DNA of 38,182 nucleotides from a virus: the IMG/VR virus record IMGVR_UViG_3300013132_000108, positions 1 to 38,182 of that record; one strand, given 5' to 3'. Positions 1-7,003 of this stretch are shown here, piece after piece (position 1 is the first letter of the stretch; every line of letters starts with the position of its first letter). The position numbers and the translations under genes were made by a program. The notes under the pieces are model-generated. The model made no database searches, was not told where the DNA came from, and saw nothing but the letters and a program-made list of their open reading frames with translations.

Positions 1-1
1 A

Positions 2-49
2 GCAACAGTCAAGCGTCAAGAGGCTGGCTACCAAGGAAAGATGAAATAA
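2..49 (+). CDS. 3' end of an upstream gene (partial)
   Basis: The first bases are open in frame +2 and end at a TAA (47-49), giving the 15-residue C-terminus ATVKRQEAGYQGKMK. The next gene starts one base later, as expected of a tightly packed phage operon. The fragment is too short to identify. The ribosome binding site of the next gene (AAGGAAAG, about 34-41) lies inside it. Confidence 0.4.
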   Translation, partial: ATVKRQEAGYQGKMK

Positions 50-50
50 T

Positions 51-347
51 ATGCCAAGTTATGATTATGGATGCAAGGCTTGCAACAAGGTTTGGGAAGA
101 GTTTCACTCAATCTCAAACCGAGATATGCCAACAGAAGAACCTTGCCCACATTGCAAGAAATCTGGCAAAGTGGTGCGTGAATGGCTACAGGCTCCAACA
201 GGTGGTGTAGATGCCACACTTGGACCTGGCAAAGATTTCAAGGACATGGTGAAGAAGATCAAGGCCAGCGGTCAGGTTCCAAAGCGTTACCATGAGAATC
301 TAGACCGCGCTGCATCAAGATCAGGTATGCGTCTAGGCACACAATGA
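51..347 (+). CDS. FmdB-type zinc ribbon protein
   Basis: This 98-residue protein starts MPSYDYGCKAC and carries two CxxC pairs, C8/C11 and C32/C35, spaced as in the FmdB family zinc ribbon. The ribbon fills about residues 1-45. The rest is a basic tail (KDFKDMVKKIKAS..). FmdB-like ribbons were first described as putative regulators of formamidase genes. They are common as free-standing small proteins in T4-like environmental phages, where their role is unknown; nucleic-acid binding is an inference. The start follows AAGGAAAG. Its stop overlaps the next start by 4 bases (ATGA), which suggests translational coupling. Confidence 0.8.
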   Translation: MPSYDYGCKACNKVWEEFHSISNRDMPTEEPCPHCKKSGKVVREWLQAPTGGVDATLGPGKDFKDMVKKIKASGQVPKRYHENLDRAASRSGMRLGTQ

Positions 348-1483
348 ATGAGATTGCAGACAAGATCATGGTCAGACTTGGAAAAGGCAACAAGCCTCTT
401 TCATTTCGCGTAAAGCAAACACAACGCAAGCCTAGACCACAACAGAGCGATAGAGAACAACAGAGAAACCGCGCAGTGCAGATTGCATTGCTTTCACGGG
501 GAAATCCAATGCAAAACGAATCTGTAAAAAAGGCAATCAAGACCATCAAGAAAGCAGCAAAGGCTGTTAAGAAGGTTGGTGGTAAGATTGTAAAGGTTAT
601 GGGAACACGCCCAACTCCTGAAGATGTGATGATCACAGGTCGTTATGAAGGTTATGATATGAATGAAGCGGCTCCCGACATTGGACAGAACCTAAAGGGT
701 ATGCCACGCCGAGCCGCTAGAAAAGCCGCATATGCTCTGAAAAATATCGGTAAGGGAAAGACCACAGTTGCCCTATACCAAAAGGCAATGGATCGTCATA
801 CTCGCAAGTTAGGTAGTCAGGCAAAGCGTGTAGGAAACAAACTACAACGAGCCACTAGTGATTTTAGAAAGCGTATGGGCATGGATGAGGCAGCACAGCC
901 TGAGACATTCAAGGTTGGTGATCGTGTTCGTATGGGCATGGCACAACGCGGTGGTGCAGGAGTGAAGGGCAAGATCGTAAAGATTGATGGCAATACTGTC
1001 TATGTCGAGAGTGATTTCCGCGAAAAGTATGGACCACACACCTACAAGGGACAGATGAAGAATCTAACAAAGGAATCTGTCGAGGTTTCCGAGGCTAGTC
1101 TCAAAAAGGCTCTCATGACAGGTGACAAGGTTGCTCGACAAAAGGCTTCATATCGTCAATCACAACTCAATGCACAACGCCAGAACTATGAGCAAGGTAG
1201 ATGGGATGTATATGTTTCACCTATGCATCCCGACTATCCTCTAATCAATAGACCAACGGGAGAGACAATGAGTTCTAGGGAACTTGCTGCAAATGCACGG
1301 GCAAACTATTTGCACTTCTCACCTCGCAGTTACGGCAAGAAGTTGGATCGCGCTGTTGCTGCAAACAAGCAGAAGGCTGCTCAGAAAGACTCTTCGAAGC
1401 GTGATGAAGTAAATGCAAAGAAACAGCGCAAGGAGCGCATCTCCAAGGCTCTCCGTGCAATTGGTAAGCAGAAAAAGGGCTAA
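344..1483 (+). CDS. Basic hypothetical protein with a KOW-like segment
   Basis: This 379-residue, strongly basic protein is not recognised by name. It begins inside the FmdB stop (ATGA overlap). Residues about 55-70 are a lysine/alanine-rich helix (KKAIKTIKKAAKAVKKV). Around residues 188-220 the stretch FKVGDRVRMG...GKIVKIDGNTVYVE resembles the small beta-barrel of KOW/SH3-like domains, which often contact RNA or ribosomes. The C-terminus is again Lys/Arg-rich (KKQRKERISKALRAIGKQ). The composition suggests nucleic-acid binding, for example as an internal head protein, but this is inference from charge and from the neighbouring basic genes. It is probably co-transcribed with the genes that follow. 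Confidence 0.6.
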   Translation: MNEIADKIMVRLGKGNKPLSFRVKQTQRKPRPQQSDREQQRNRAVQIALLSRGNPMQNESVKKAIKTIKKAAKAVKKVGGKIVKVMGTRPTPEDVMITGRYEGYDMNEAAPDIGQNLKGMPRRAARKAAYALKNIGKGKTTVALYQKAMDRHTRKLGSQAKRVGNKLQRATSDFRKRMGMDEAAQPETFKVGDRVRMGMAQRGGAGVKGKIVKIDGNTVYVESDFREKYGPHTYKGQMKNLTKESVEVSEASLKKALMTGDKVARQKASYRQSQLNAQRQNYEQGRWDVYVSPMHPDYPLINRPTGETMSSRELAANARANYLHFSPRSYGKKLDRAVAANKQKAAQKDSSKRDEVNAKKQRKERISKALRAIGKQKKG

Positions 1484-1502
1484 ATAAACAAAAGAGGACT
1501 AT

Positions 1503-1967
1503 ATGGCAAAGACCTACGAACAAATAATCAGCGAAGCCCGAGATATTCACGAAGCCACACGCTCCAAGTATCTGAAAGTATATGGCAAGCATAAGGTTGG
1601 AACAGATACAACCAATCTTGAACTTGCAAGAAAAAAGCGCGATGCTGCCATAATGCGTCGAGGTGGTGCTTCAACTGAAGCAGTCAAGCGTGGAATAAAC
1701 AGAGATTACGGTGCAGATTACGAAATTGATATGGCAACATATCGCTTTGCGAACAAGGCTCAAAGAAGCAAGGAAGATGGCAAGAAGTCTCCTCGCAAGA
1801 CTGCCACCGAAATGAACATGCAACTTGATACAGGTGAATACATCATTGATGATCCAATGCATTTCCCTGATCACCTCAAGGGCTTTGCTGACCGTTTCCT
1901 CACTCCAAAGACAGCCACAATGGGTGTGGATAAATATACAGGAAATGGATTCTATCCAGGCAGTTAA
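1503..1967 (+). CDS. Putative internal head protein with capsid-targeting-like N-terminus
   Basis: This 154-residue basic protein starts MAKTYEQIISEARDIHE after a good ribosome site (AGAGGA, about 1493). The N-terminus resembles, as I recall it, the capsid targeting sequence of T4 internal protein III (MKTYQEFIAEAR). In T4 the gp21 prohead protease cuts that peptide after an (I/L)-x-E motif. Here ISE (residues 9-11) would be the equivalent site. The remainder is basic and mostly helical, with a C-terminal part (DTGEYIIDDPMHFPDHLKGF) that I do not recognise. Prohead packaging is therefore inferred from the N-terminus and from the neighbouring basic proteins; no catalytic motif is seen. Confidence 0.6.
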   Translation: MAKTYEQIISEARDIHEATRSKYLKVYGKHKVGTDTTNLELARKKRDAAIMRRGGASTEAVKRGINRDYGADYEIDMATYRFANKAQRSKEDGKKSPRKTATEMNMQLDTGEYIIDDPMHFPDHLKGFADRFLTPKTATMGVDKYTGNGFYPGS

Positions 1968-1982
1968 TCAACGGAGGTCATT

Positions 1983-2189
1983 ATGAGTGAAGAGAAACCA
2001 AAGTCAGTAGGTCTAGGCGATACAGTAGCAAACGCCATACAGACAATTACATTTGGAACCGTGAAACCATGTCAGGCTTGTAAGAAGCGTCAAGAGGCTC
2101 TGAATCAGATGTTTCCTTACAAGCAGGGAGAAACCCAACAAAACGCTCCCGCGAAGCCATGTCAGACTTGTAATCAGAAAAAAGCATAG
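1983..2189 (+). CDS. Small two-CxxC protein
   Basis: This 68-residue protein has a strong ribosome site (GGAGGT, about 1975-1980). It contains two near-repeats, KPCQACKKRQ (residues about 28-37) and KPCQTCNQKK (residues 58-67), so four cysteines in two CxxC pairs could bind one zinc ion. The centre reads RQEALNQMFPYK, a phrase I associate with other small phage proteins of unknown role. The similar DNA at the two CxxC segments (ccatgtcag-cttgtaa) suggests an internal duplication. It ends in TAG. Function unknown. Confidence 0.6.
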   Translation: MSEEKPKSVGLGDTVANAIQTITFGTVKPCQACKKRQEALNQMFPYKQGETQQNAPAKPCQTCNQKKA

Positions 2190-2196
2190 ATATAAT
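2168..2196 (+). promoter_or_regulatory. Possible sigma70-type promoter before the acidic protein gene
   Basis: TTGTAA (2168-2173) and a consensus TATAAT (2191-2196) are separated by 17 bases, just upstream of the gene at 2220. The -10 is perfect and the spacing ideal, but the -35 overlaps the end of the previous gene and matches only 4 of 6 positions. Seen in sequence only. Confidence 0.4.
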
Positions 2197-2219
2197 GCCA
2201 CAAAACACAGGAGCGAATA

Positions 2220-2771
2220 ATGGACCCACTTCTCAGAGCGCATCTTCAAGTTCTTGCAAACACAGGCAAGAGCGGTCAAGTTAATCTAAACGAAGCAGCA
2301 TATCCCGCAGTTCCAACCCCAGGTGCTGAAAAGTCTGGTGGAGGAGCAGCCACAGGCAAGCCAATGGGCAAAGCCAAGGGTAAGGGAGACGGCAAGACCT
2401 ATCCATCAGTTACCCAAAAGGCAATGGAATCATATGAACTCCTCTCAAATCTTGATGAGGAACAACTTGATTATGTTCTTGGCAATCTTTCTGAGGAAGA
2501 GCAGGAAGAACTTGAGAACATGATTGATTTCTGCGAAGCCGTAATGGTCGCTGATTTTGTATCAAATCTCACAGAAGAAGAGATGGCTGAACTTGCTGAA
2601 AACCTTGATGAAGAAGAGATTGAAGGCATTGAAGAGGCAGTAGAAATCGCAGAGATTGCAGAAACACTTGACGAAGAGATGGCAGAAGAGGGTGACGAAG
2701 AAGAAGATGAAGAAGATGAAGAAGATGAAGAAGAAGACAATGATGAAAAAAAGCAAATGTCGGGTTATTGA
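2220..2771 (+). CDS. Highly acidic protein, possible prohead core or scaffold-type protein
   Basis: This 183-residue protein starts after AGGAG (about 2210). Residues 1-65 are Gly/Pro/Lys-rich and low in complexity. From about residue 72 it is a very acidic helical region containing near-repeats of a motif such as LSNLDEEQLDYVLGNLSEEE and VSNLTEEEMAELAENLDEEE. It ends in a run of Asp/Glu (about residues 156-177) encoded by a 9-base tandem repeat. A similar acidic motif opens the basic protein at 2988. Acidic helical proteins of this kind occur as prohead core components in T4 (for example gp67/gp68), but homology cannot be claimed. Several (I/L)-x-E sites would suit a gp21-type protease. Confidence 0.6.
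   Translation: MDPLLRAHLQVLANTGKSGQVNLNEAAYPAVPTPGAEKSGGGAATGKPMGKAKGKGDGKTYPSVTQKAMESYELLSNLDEEQLDYVLGNLSEEEQEELENMIDFCEAVMVADFVSNLTEEEMAELAENLDEEEIEGIEEAVEIAEIAETLDEEMAEEGDEEEDEEDEEDEEEDNDEKKQMSGY
2697..2740 (+). repeat. 9-base tandem repeat encoding a Glu/Asp run
   Basis: Tandem copies of a gaagaagat-type unit, with small variants, encode the acidic tail of the preceding gene. Short in-frame repeats of this kind can change length by slippage without breaking the frame. Confidence 0.6.
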
Positions 2772-3028
2772 TGCGCCTCGTTAAGCACGGAAAATATCAC
2801 CTCCTGATGCTAGATAACTCGCCAACGCCAAAAGCCTTGGCGAGTTTTCTTGTGGCAGCATCTAAAAGTGGAAAACAAATACTGATTCCCATTGTGTATT
2901 TGCCATTTGCAAAGCGGCTAGGAATCGGTGAAGTGTATAAATACTCATATCGACTAAAGCCTTACGCTCTAATCTCAAGGAAGACAGATGCAAAAGACAA
3001 CCGAAAGACTATTGGAAGAAACTCTTGA
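2771..3028 (+). CDS. Doubtful ORF across an intergenic control region
   Basis: An ATG at 2771 overlaps the previous stop (TGATG) and opens an 85-codon frame. There is no convincing ribosome site. The frame is crossed by a terminator-like hairpin (2816-2850) and a perfect late promoter octamer (2936-2943), and it overlaps the well-supported gene at 2988 by 41 bases. The translated product is mixed hydrophobic/basic and resembles nothing I know. I think the region is more likely regulatory DNA, but coupling through TGATG keeps a small real gene possible. Confidence 0.25.
   Translation: MRLVKHGKYHLLMLDNSPTPKALASFLVAASKSGKQILIPIVYLPFAKRLGIGEVYKYSYRLKPYALISRKTDAKDNRKTIGRNS
2816..2850 (+). terminator. 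Rho-independent-type terminator hairpin
   Basis: AACTCGCCAA (2816-2825) pairs with TTGGCGAGTT (2837-2846) as a perfect 10-bp stem with an 11-base loop. It is followed directly by TTTTCTT when the last stem bases are included. It lies 45 bases after the stop of the acidic protein gene and upstream of a late promoter, a typical transcript boundary. Confidence 0.65.
2936..2943 (+). promoter_or_regulatory. T4-type late promoter (TATAAATA)
   Basis: The octamer is identical to the T4 late promoter -10 element read by gp55 with the gp33 co-activator and the sliding clamp. A transcript would start about 12 bases downstream and give a leader of roughly 35 bases before the ribosome site (AAGGAAG, 2979-2985) and ATG at 2988. 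It was the only perfect copy noticed in an intergenic position. gp33 is encoded in this window, which supports a working late system. Confidence 0.65.
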
Positions 3029-3782
3029 GATCCTAGTCTCATTCACAGACTCTCAGGTTGATGAATTTCTTGAGGAACTAGAGCCTGAAGAGATCATTGC
3101 TCTTGATGAAGGCTTTGATCACATTCGCAATCCTATGGTTAATGAAGGCGTTCGTGATTGGATGAAGGCAAAGCGTGAACAGGTAAAGAGCGGATGGCAG
3201 AAGGCTAAAGCAAAGGCAAAAGCCGTCTATGAAAAGGGCAAGGCTAAGGCAAAGGAACTCTACAAAAAAGCCCGTGTTCCTGCCCGTGCGCGTCTTGCAA
3301 AGATCAAGGCAAAATCTTTTGGTCGCGATGTTGGTTACGAAGCAAAGACCCGAGCAAAGAACAAGATTGCACAGGTTGCTGCTACCGTTGCGGGTGGTGT
3401 TCCACTCATTGGTGGAGCATTGTCTGACACAATACTACGCCGCCGTCAAGAGGCTCAGTCAAAGGCTGATGAGCGCAAATATGGTCAGCGTGAGCGCACA
3501 ATGAAGAAGGCTCAAAAGGCTGTGACTCCACCCAAGGCTGAAAAGAAGCCTGAGATTGAGCCACGCACACCAAAGACCTCTCAGCGTCTAAAGACCACCA
3601 CACCAAAGACAACTGGTTCTACGAGAAGAAGACCTGTGAAGAAAACCTCGACAGCAACTGCGAAAGCACCTGTTCCTGCAAAGCGTGGAGACTACAAGCA
3701 AGCACCAAAAGTAAAGTTTGAATCTCATAAGCGAGTAGCACTCGCCCTAAACCTCTATGAGCAAAAGTATGGACATAAGTGA
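2988..3782 (+). CDS. Histone-like basic protein with acidic N-terminal segment; possible internal head protein
   Basis: This 264-residue protein has an acidic helical N-terminus (residues about 8-43: LLEETLEILVSF..., LEELEPEEIIALDE). A very basic Lys/Ala-rich helix follows (about 60-115, repeated KAKAKA), then a Gly-rich hydrophobic segment (about 128-147, VAATVAGGVPLIGGALSD) and a long Lys/Thr/Pro-rich tail (about 170-245) like the tail of histone H1. The tail suggests DNA binding. The acidic leader contains several (I/L)-x-E sequences of the kind cut by gp21-type prohead proteases, so packaging with DNA is plausible but inferred. The start has AAGGAAG at good spacing and a late promoter upstream. 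Confidence 0.65.
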   Translation: MQKTTERLLEETLEILVSFTDSQVDEFLEELEPEEIIALDEGFDHIRNPMVNEGVRDWMKAKREQVKSGWQKAKAKAKAVYEKGKAKAKELYKKARVPARARLAKIKAKSFGRDVGYEAKTRAKNKIAQVAATVAGGVPLIGGALSDTILRRRQEAQSKADERKYGQRERTMKKAQKAVTPPKAEKKPEIEPRTPKTSQRLKTTTPKTTGSTRRRPVKKTSTATAKAPVPAKRGDYKQAPKVKFESHKRVALALNLYEQKYGHK

Positions 3783-4116
3783 AGCCCTAAAGATACTAAA
3801 ACGAGGCAAGCGGGTAATCAAGCGCAAACCAAAAGCGCAACCCAAAAAACCCTATAAGTTCAACCTCAAGCGTAAGAGTGCTGACAAGATAGTTCTGCCA
3901 CTCCGCTTGCCTCTCTCACTCGCAAAACTTAGCGATCCACAGCGTCTACAATGGCGTAGAAATGCAGTCATTGAAGGACGCAAAGGTGTGCAGAAGTTTG
4001 TGAATCAAGCCCGTAAGTATGTGGGTTTGATTAATCCAAAAACAGGACGCGAGGTTGTAATCTCGCGTCCTGAGCAGCATCCTGCTTATTCTGATCCAAA
4101 CTACTGGCGAAACTAG
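3757..4116 (+). CDS. Basic hypothetical protein
   Basis: This ORF of up to 119 residues overlaps the end of the previous gene by 26 bases. ATG at 3757 and ATG at 3769 (MDISEAL..) are both possible, and neither has a clear ribosome site, so coupling to the preceding gene is likely. Residues about 12-40 are very basic (KILKRGKRVIKRKPK...). The C-terminal half (RLQWRRNAVIEGRKGVQKF...) is a helical region with scattered Arg/Lys. It is the last plus-strand gene before the minus-strand fibre operon, and the two stop codons overlap as CTAG (4113-4116). Not recognised. Confidence 0.55.
   Translation: MSKSMDISEALKILKRGKRVIKRKPKAQPKKPYKFNLKRKSADKIVLPLRLPLSLAKLSDPQRLQWRRNAVIEGRKGVQKFVNQARKYVGLINPKTGREVVISRPEQHPAYSDPNYWRN
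4043..4072. other. Strong perfect hairpin near convergent gene ends
   Basis: CAGGACGCGAG (4043-4053) and CTCGCGTCCTG (4062-4072) form an 11-bp perfect stem with an 8-base loop, about 40 bases before the overlapping convergent stops. No T-run follows on either strand, so it is not a classical terminator. It could pause polymerase, protect a 3' end from exonuclease, or be a processing site. Confidence 0.55.
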
Positions 4117-6989
4117 AGTTGTGCCGTCAAACCAGGAACAACAACAGGATTTGGTTTCTCACCTGTGAAATCATATATTACATAACCAGATGTAAATCCT
4201 GCCTTGATTTCAGGTGAAATCCAATAATTTGGACTTCCTGATGCATTCCAACCTGAACGGTGCATACCGAACAGAAGACAACGGTTAACACCTTGTGCTG
4301 TAAATCCACCATTAACAGAATTTTCAATCTTGGATGGCCTCAATGGACTATTAAGATATTTCTCAACATGTTCATCTTCTGTGCTTGAGAAACCATACTT
4401 TATGGTTCCATCGGTGCTGTTTGCCTCACCAATAATAGAATCCTTGATATAATAGTTTCCACTTAGATTTCCACCAACCATGAATGACATATTACCACTT
4501 AATGGATTCTTTAAGAATTTACACCCATCAAAGGCAATATCACGAATCATACCAGACTCTGCATCACGATATTCACTCCAGTATGGTTCGTAGTCAGCAG
4601 GAGTTGCATCAAGCGGAACAGGAGGTTGTTCATAGATTCCTGATCTATCTGCTCCGCTTGTAAGGAACGGTCCTTGTGTGTGGTAGTGTATTGCGTTTAC
4701 CCCGTAAAATATGGCATTTCTCTGTGATGCTCCTGTGTATTTTTGTAGAATATCAGCATGTTGTCTTGCTCCAATTGAACTTCCGCTAAAACCAAGACCT
4801 ATTACATTATTTGTGAGTGTAAATCTTGAATTAAAAGGATGACCAATTACGCGCTCATGAGTAGCATTGATAAGACAGTGAGCATCACGCCAGACATCAA
4901 GAAATGCCTTGTTTGAATATGTGTTTTGCACAAGATAGACTTGTCCTGATGGTTTTGTGAATGCACCCAAATATTCCCATGTAGATCCTACAATCGCTGC
5001 TCCAACAAACCAATTTGTATTGAATGGATCACTGTTTCTATTTTCATACTCTGCATTTTCTGCATCACTACTGGTTCCCCAATGTGGGTTGAAAGTCCAA
5101 CCAGAGTATTCATACCAAAACTTTGCTTTTCTCGTCTTATATGTGGCAGAAGACTCGCCAGGTAGTTGTGGCATTTTTGGAAATGCAACACCTGGAAATG
5201 CTGTAAGTGCATTTGCCGGTGGCGTGTATTCTGGTGCTTGGTAACTCCAATCATAGTCCTTTTGGTAATTTGGAGTGTAATAACAGTTACGCATCACCAT
5301 ATGAATGGAATCACGCGCAGTCTTTATTTCATAAGTTATTCCATTTGCAGGATTCGTAAACATCGTATTTCCTGGATTTTCAAATGAGAATACCCTACTT
5401 CCATCTGGTGCATCTGAGGGTATGTCAAATCTCAAATTTTGGAATCTATACTTGCAAAGCCTTAAACCCGAACTATTTCCCTTGCCACGAATAACCACTT
5501 TTGAATTTTCAAATGGTTTTATTGTTACATATCTCTTCATGTTAAATACAATGTTTTCGCTGCCACTAAAGAGTGTTACGCCTGGTGTTCCAAGATAGTA
5601 GTCTGTGGTGACTCCACCATTGTCCATGAGATGAATAACAGTTCCATCAACATGTCTTGGACTAACTGTATTTCCTGCTCCTGAAGCGATAAGTGCAGCC
5701 TCAATTGTTTTCATTGGTGATGTGCTTGTTATTCCTGAATTTAAGTCATCACCAGAAACTCCCTCAACATAATAGTTTGGAGTTCTTAGATTGCCACCAG
5801 CATTTGTCGCAAAGAAGAAAGAGTGGTGTCCAAATGATATGTTTACTCTTGCATCTGGACCTTTGATCTCTCCCTGCAATACTTGTGGTATTCCTGATAT
5901 TGGATAGACTGTTGCACGAAGTTCATTAAATTCATTATCTGGAATAATGGATGGATCAATCGTAAGATTGTAGCATGTTGCTCCAATCTCTGAGTTGTAG
6001 GTTCTGTTTGTTACAGTTCTTATATCTCCACCATTGAGCGAGAATTCAAGGCGATCTATGCCTTCGATGTGGTAGGCAAGCACAGGAATTTGCTTTGTTA
6101 TTGTGTAGGTTTCGCAAAGAGGTTCTCCCCATCTTGCCATTGTGTTGTTTCTATAGCCATGACTTGTTGAATCACCCACAGGTTCCAATGTATTTTCCAC
6201 CTGTGTCACAAGAACAGGAGGATCAAATCCACCACCACTAGAAACAGAATCATCTTCAGATACATTTCCTCCTGTCTGAGTTATTGTAATTGTGTAACCA
6301 GCAACAGAGATTGTTCCAACTCTAGGAGTTGTTGAGCCATTTGTTCCCCATGCATAGTCCACTCTGCCATTTCCAACTCCAACAGGACTTGATTCGATAT
6401 TAAGCCATTCTGCATTGCTTATGGCTTCCCAAGGACAGGATTGCCTGTTTGCAGTTATACCAATGAATCCAAATCCACCGCATACACCTACACTTCTTGA
6501 AAGAGAGCCAACATTGTATGAACATGGAATGACTACGCCTGGTCTGCGATAGACTGATGGTTGAACGGTCAATCTGCCTCGCGCGGCCTTTGATTTTTTT
6601 CCAGTTGTATCAGTTATCTCAATATCATACAGACCTGTTGTTGTTGGTAAAGATTCTGATGTAGTTGGATCAAACTGTATTAGTATTCCGCCTGTAGTTC
6701 CTACTACACCATTTTTATTAACATTTAGTTGTATTGAACCCACTCCACCAGTTCCACCAGTCAAAGTAAATTCAGCAGATCCACCACCGTATGTTAATCC
6801 ACTACCTTTTATCCATAGCATCATATTTTGTGAAAGATAAGATCTTTTCCACTTCATCTCACCTGAACATCCTGCAAGATTAACAGGAATGCCATTAACT
6901 TTGTATACAAAATGATACTTGAAACTAGTTCCTCGTATCGTGCTAAGGTCTAGACTTGGAAGTTCAAGATATGGATTTTGTGTGGACAT
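4113..6989 (-). CDS. Tail spike/fibre protein: attachment domain, BACON domain, beta-helix
   Basis: This 958-residue protein is counted from ATG at 6989 (MSTQNPYLELPS..). A TTG at 7007 would add six residues and overlaps the preceding stop. Residues 1-145 form a beta-rich domain ending GLYDIEITDTTGKK, like the N-terminal attachment domain of many phage fibres. Residues about 163-240 match the BACON pattern (CPWEAISNAEWLNI...GTISVAGYTITITQTGG), an Ig-like fold linked to carbohydrate or mucin contact. Residues about 245-395 are a further beta domain. From about 400, NYYVEGVSGDDLNSGITSTS...KTIEAAL is the standard opening of pectate-lyase-like right-handed beta-helices. Receptor binding or glycan cleavage is likely; no catalytic residues can be assigned. 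It is last in a four-gene minus-strand operon. Confidence 0.75.
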   Translation of the reverse strand: MSTQNPYLELPSLDLSTIRGTSFKYHFVYKVNGIPVNLAGCSGEMKWKRSYLSQNMMLWIKGSGLTYGGGSAEFTLTGGTGGVGSIQLNVNKNGVVGTTGGILIQFDPTTSESLPTTTGLYDIEITDTTGKKSKAARGRLTVQPSVYRRPGVVIPCSYNVGSLSRSVGVCGGFGFIGITANRQSCPWEAISNAEWLNIESSPVGVGNGRVDYAWGTNGSTTPRVGTISVAGYTITITQTGGNVSEDDSVSSGGGFDPPVLVTQVENTLEPVGDSTSHGYRNNTMARWGEPLCETYTITKQIPVLAYHIEGIDRLEFSLNGGDIRTVTNRTYNSEIGATCYNLTIDPSIIPDNEFNELRATVYPISGIPQVLQGEIKGPDARVNISFGHHSFFFATNAGGNLRTPNYYVEGVSGDDLNSGITSTSPMKTIEAALIASGAGNTVSPRHVDGTVIHLMDNGGVTTDYYLGTPGVTLFSGSENIVFNMKRYVTIKPFENSKVVIRGKGNSSGLRLCKYRFQNLRFDIPSDAPDGSRVFSFENPGNTMFTNPANGITYEIKTARDSIHMVMRNCYYTPNYQKDYDWSYQAPEYTPPANALTAFPGVAFPKMPQLPGESSATYKTRKAKFWYEYSGWTFNPHWGTSSDAENAEYENRNSDPFNTNWFVGAAIVGSTWEYLGAFTKPSGQVYLVQNTYSNKAFLDVWRDAHCLINATHERVIGHPFNSRFTLTNNVIGLGFSGSSIGARQHADILQKYTGASQRNAIFYGVNAIHYHTQGPFLTSGADRSGIYEQPPVPLDATPADYEPYWSEYRDAESGMIRDIAFDGCKFLKNPLSGNMSFMVGGNLSGNYYIKDSIIGEANSTDGTIKYGFSSTEDEHVEKYLNSPLRPSKIENSVNGGFTAQGVNRCLLFGMHRSGWNASGSPNYWISPEIKAGFTSGYVIYDFTGEKPNPVVVPGLTAQL

Positions 6990-7003
6990 AATTCTATTTC
7001 TTA

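Noticed and set aside
2471-2740. Minus-strand poly-Ser ORF
   Set aside because: It is the complement of the Glu/Asp-coding tandem repeat.
3728-3742. GCGAG/CTCGC mini-hairpin before the 3757 gene
   Set aside because: Only five base pairs inside coding sequence; not strong enough to call a feature.
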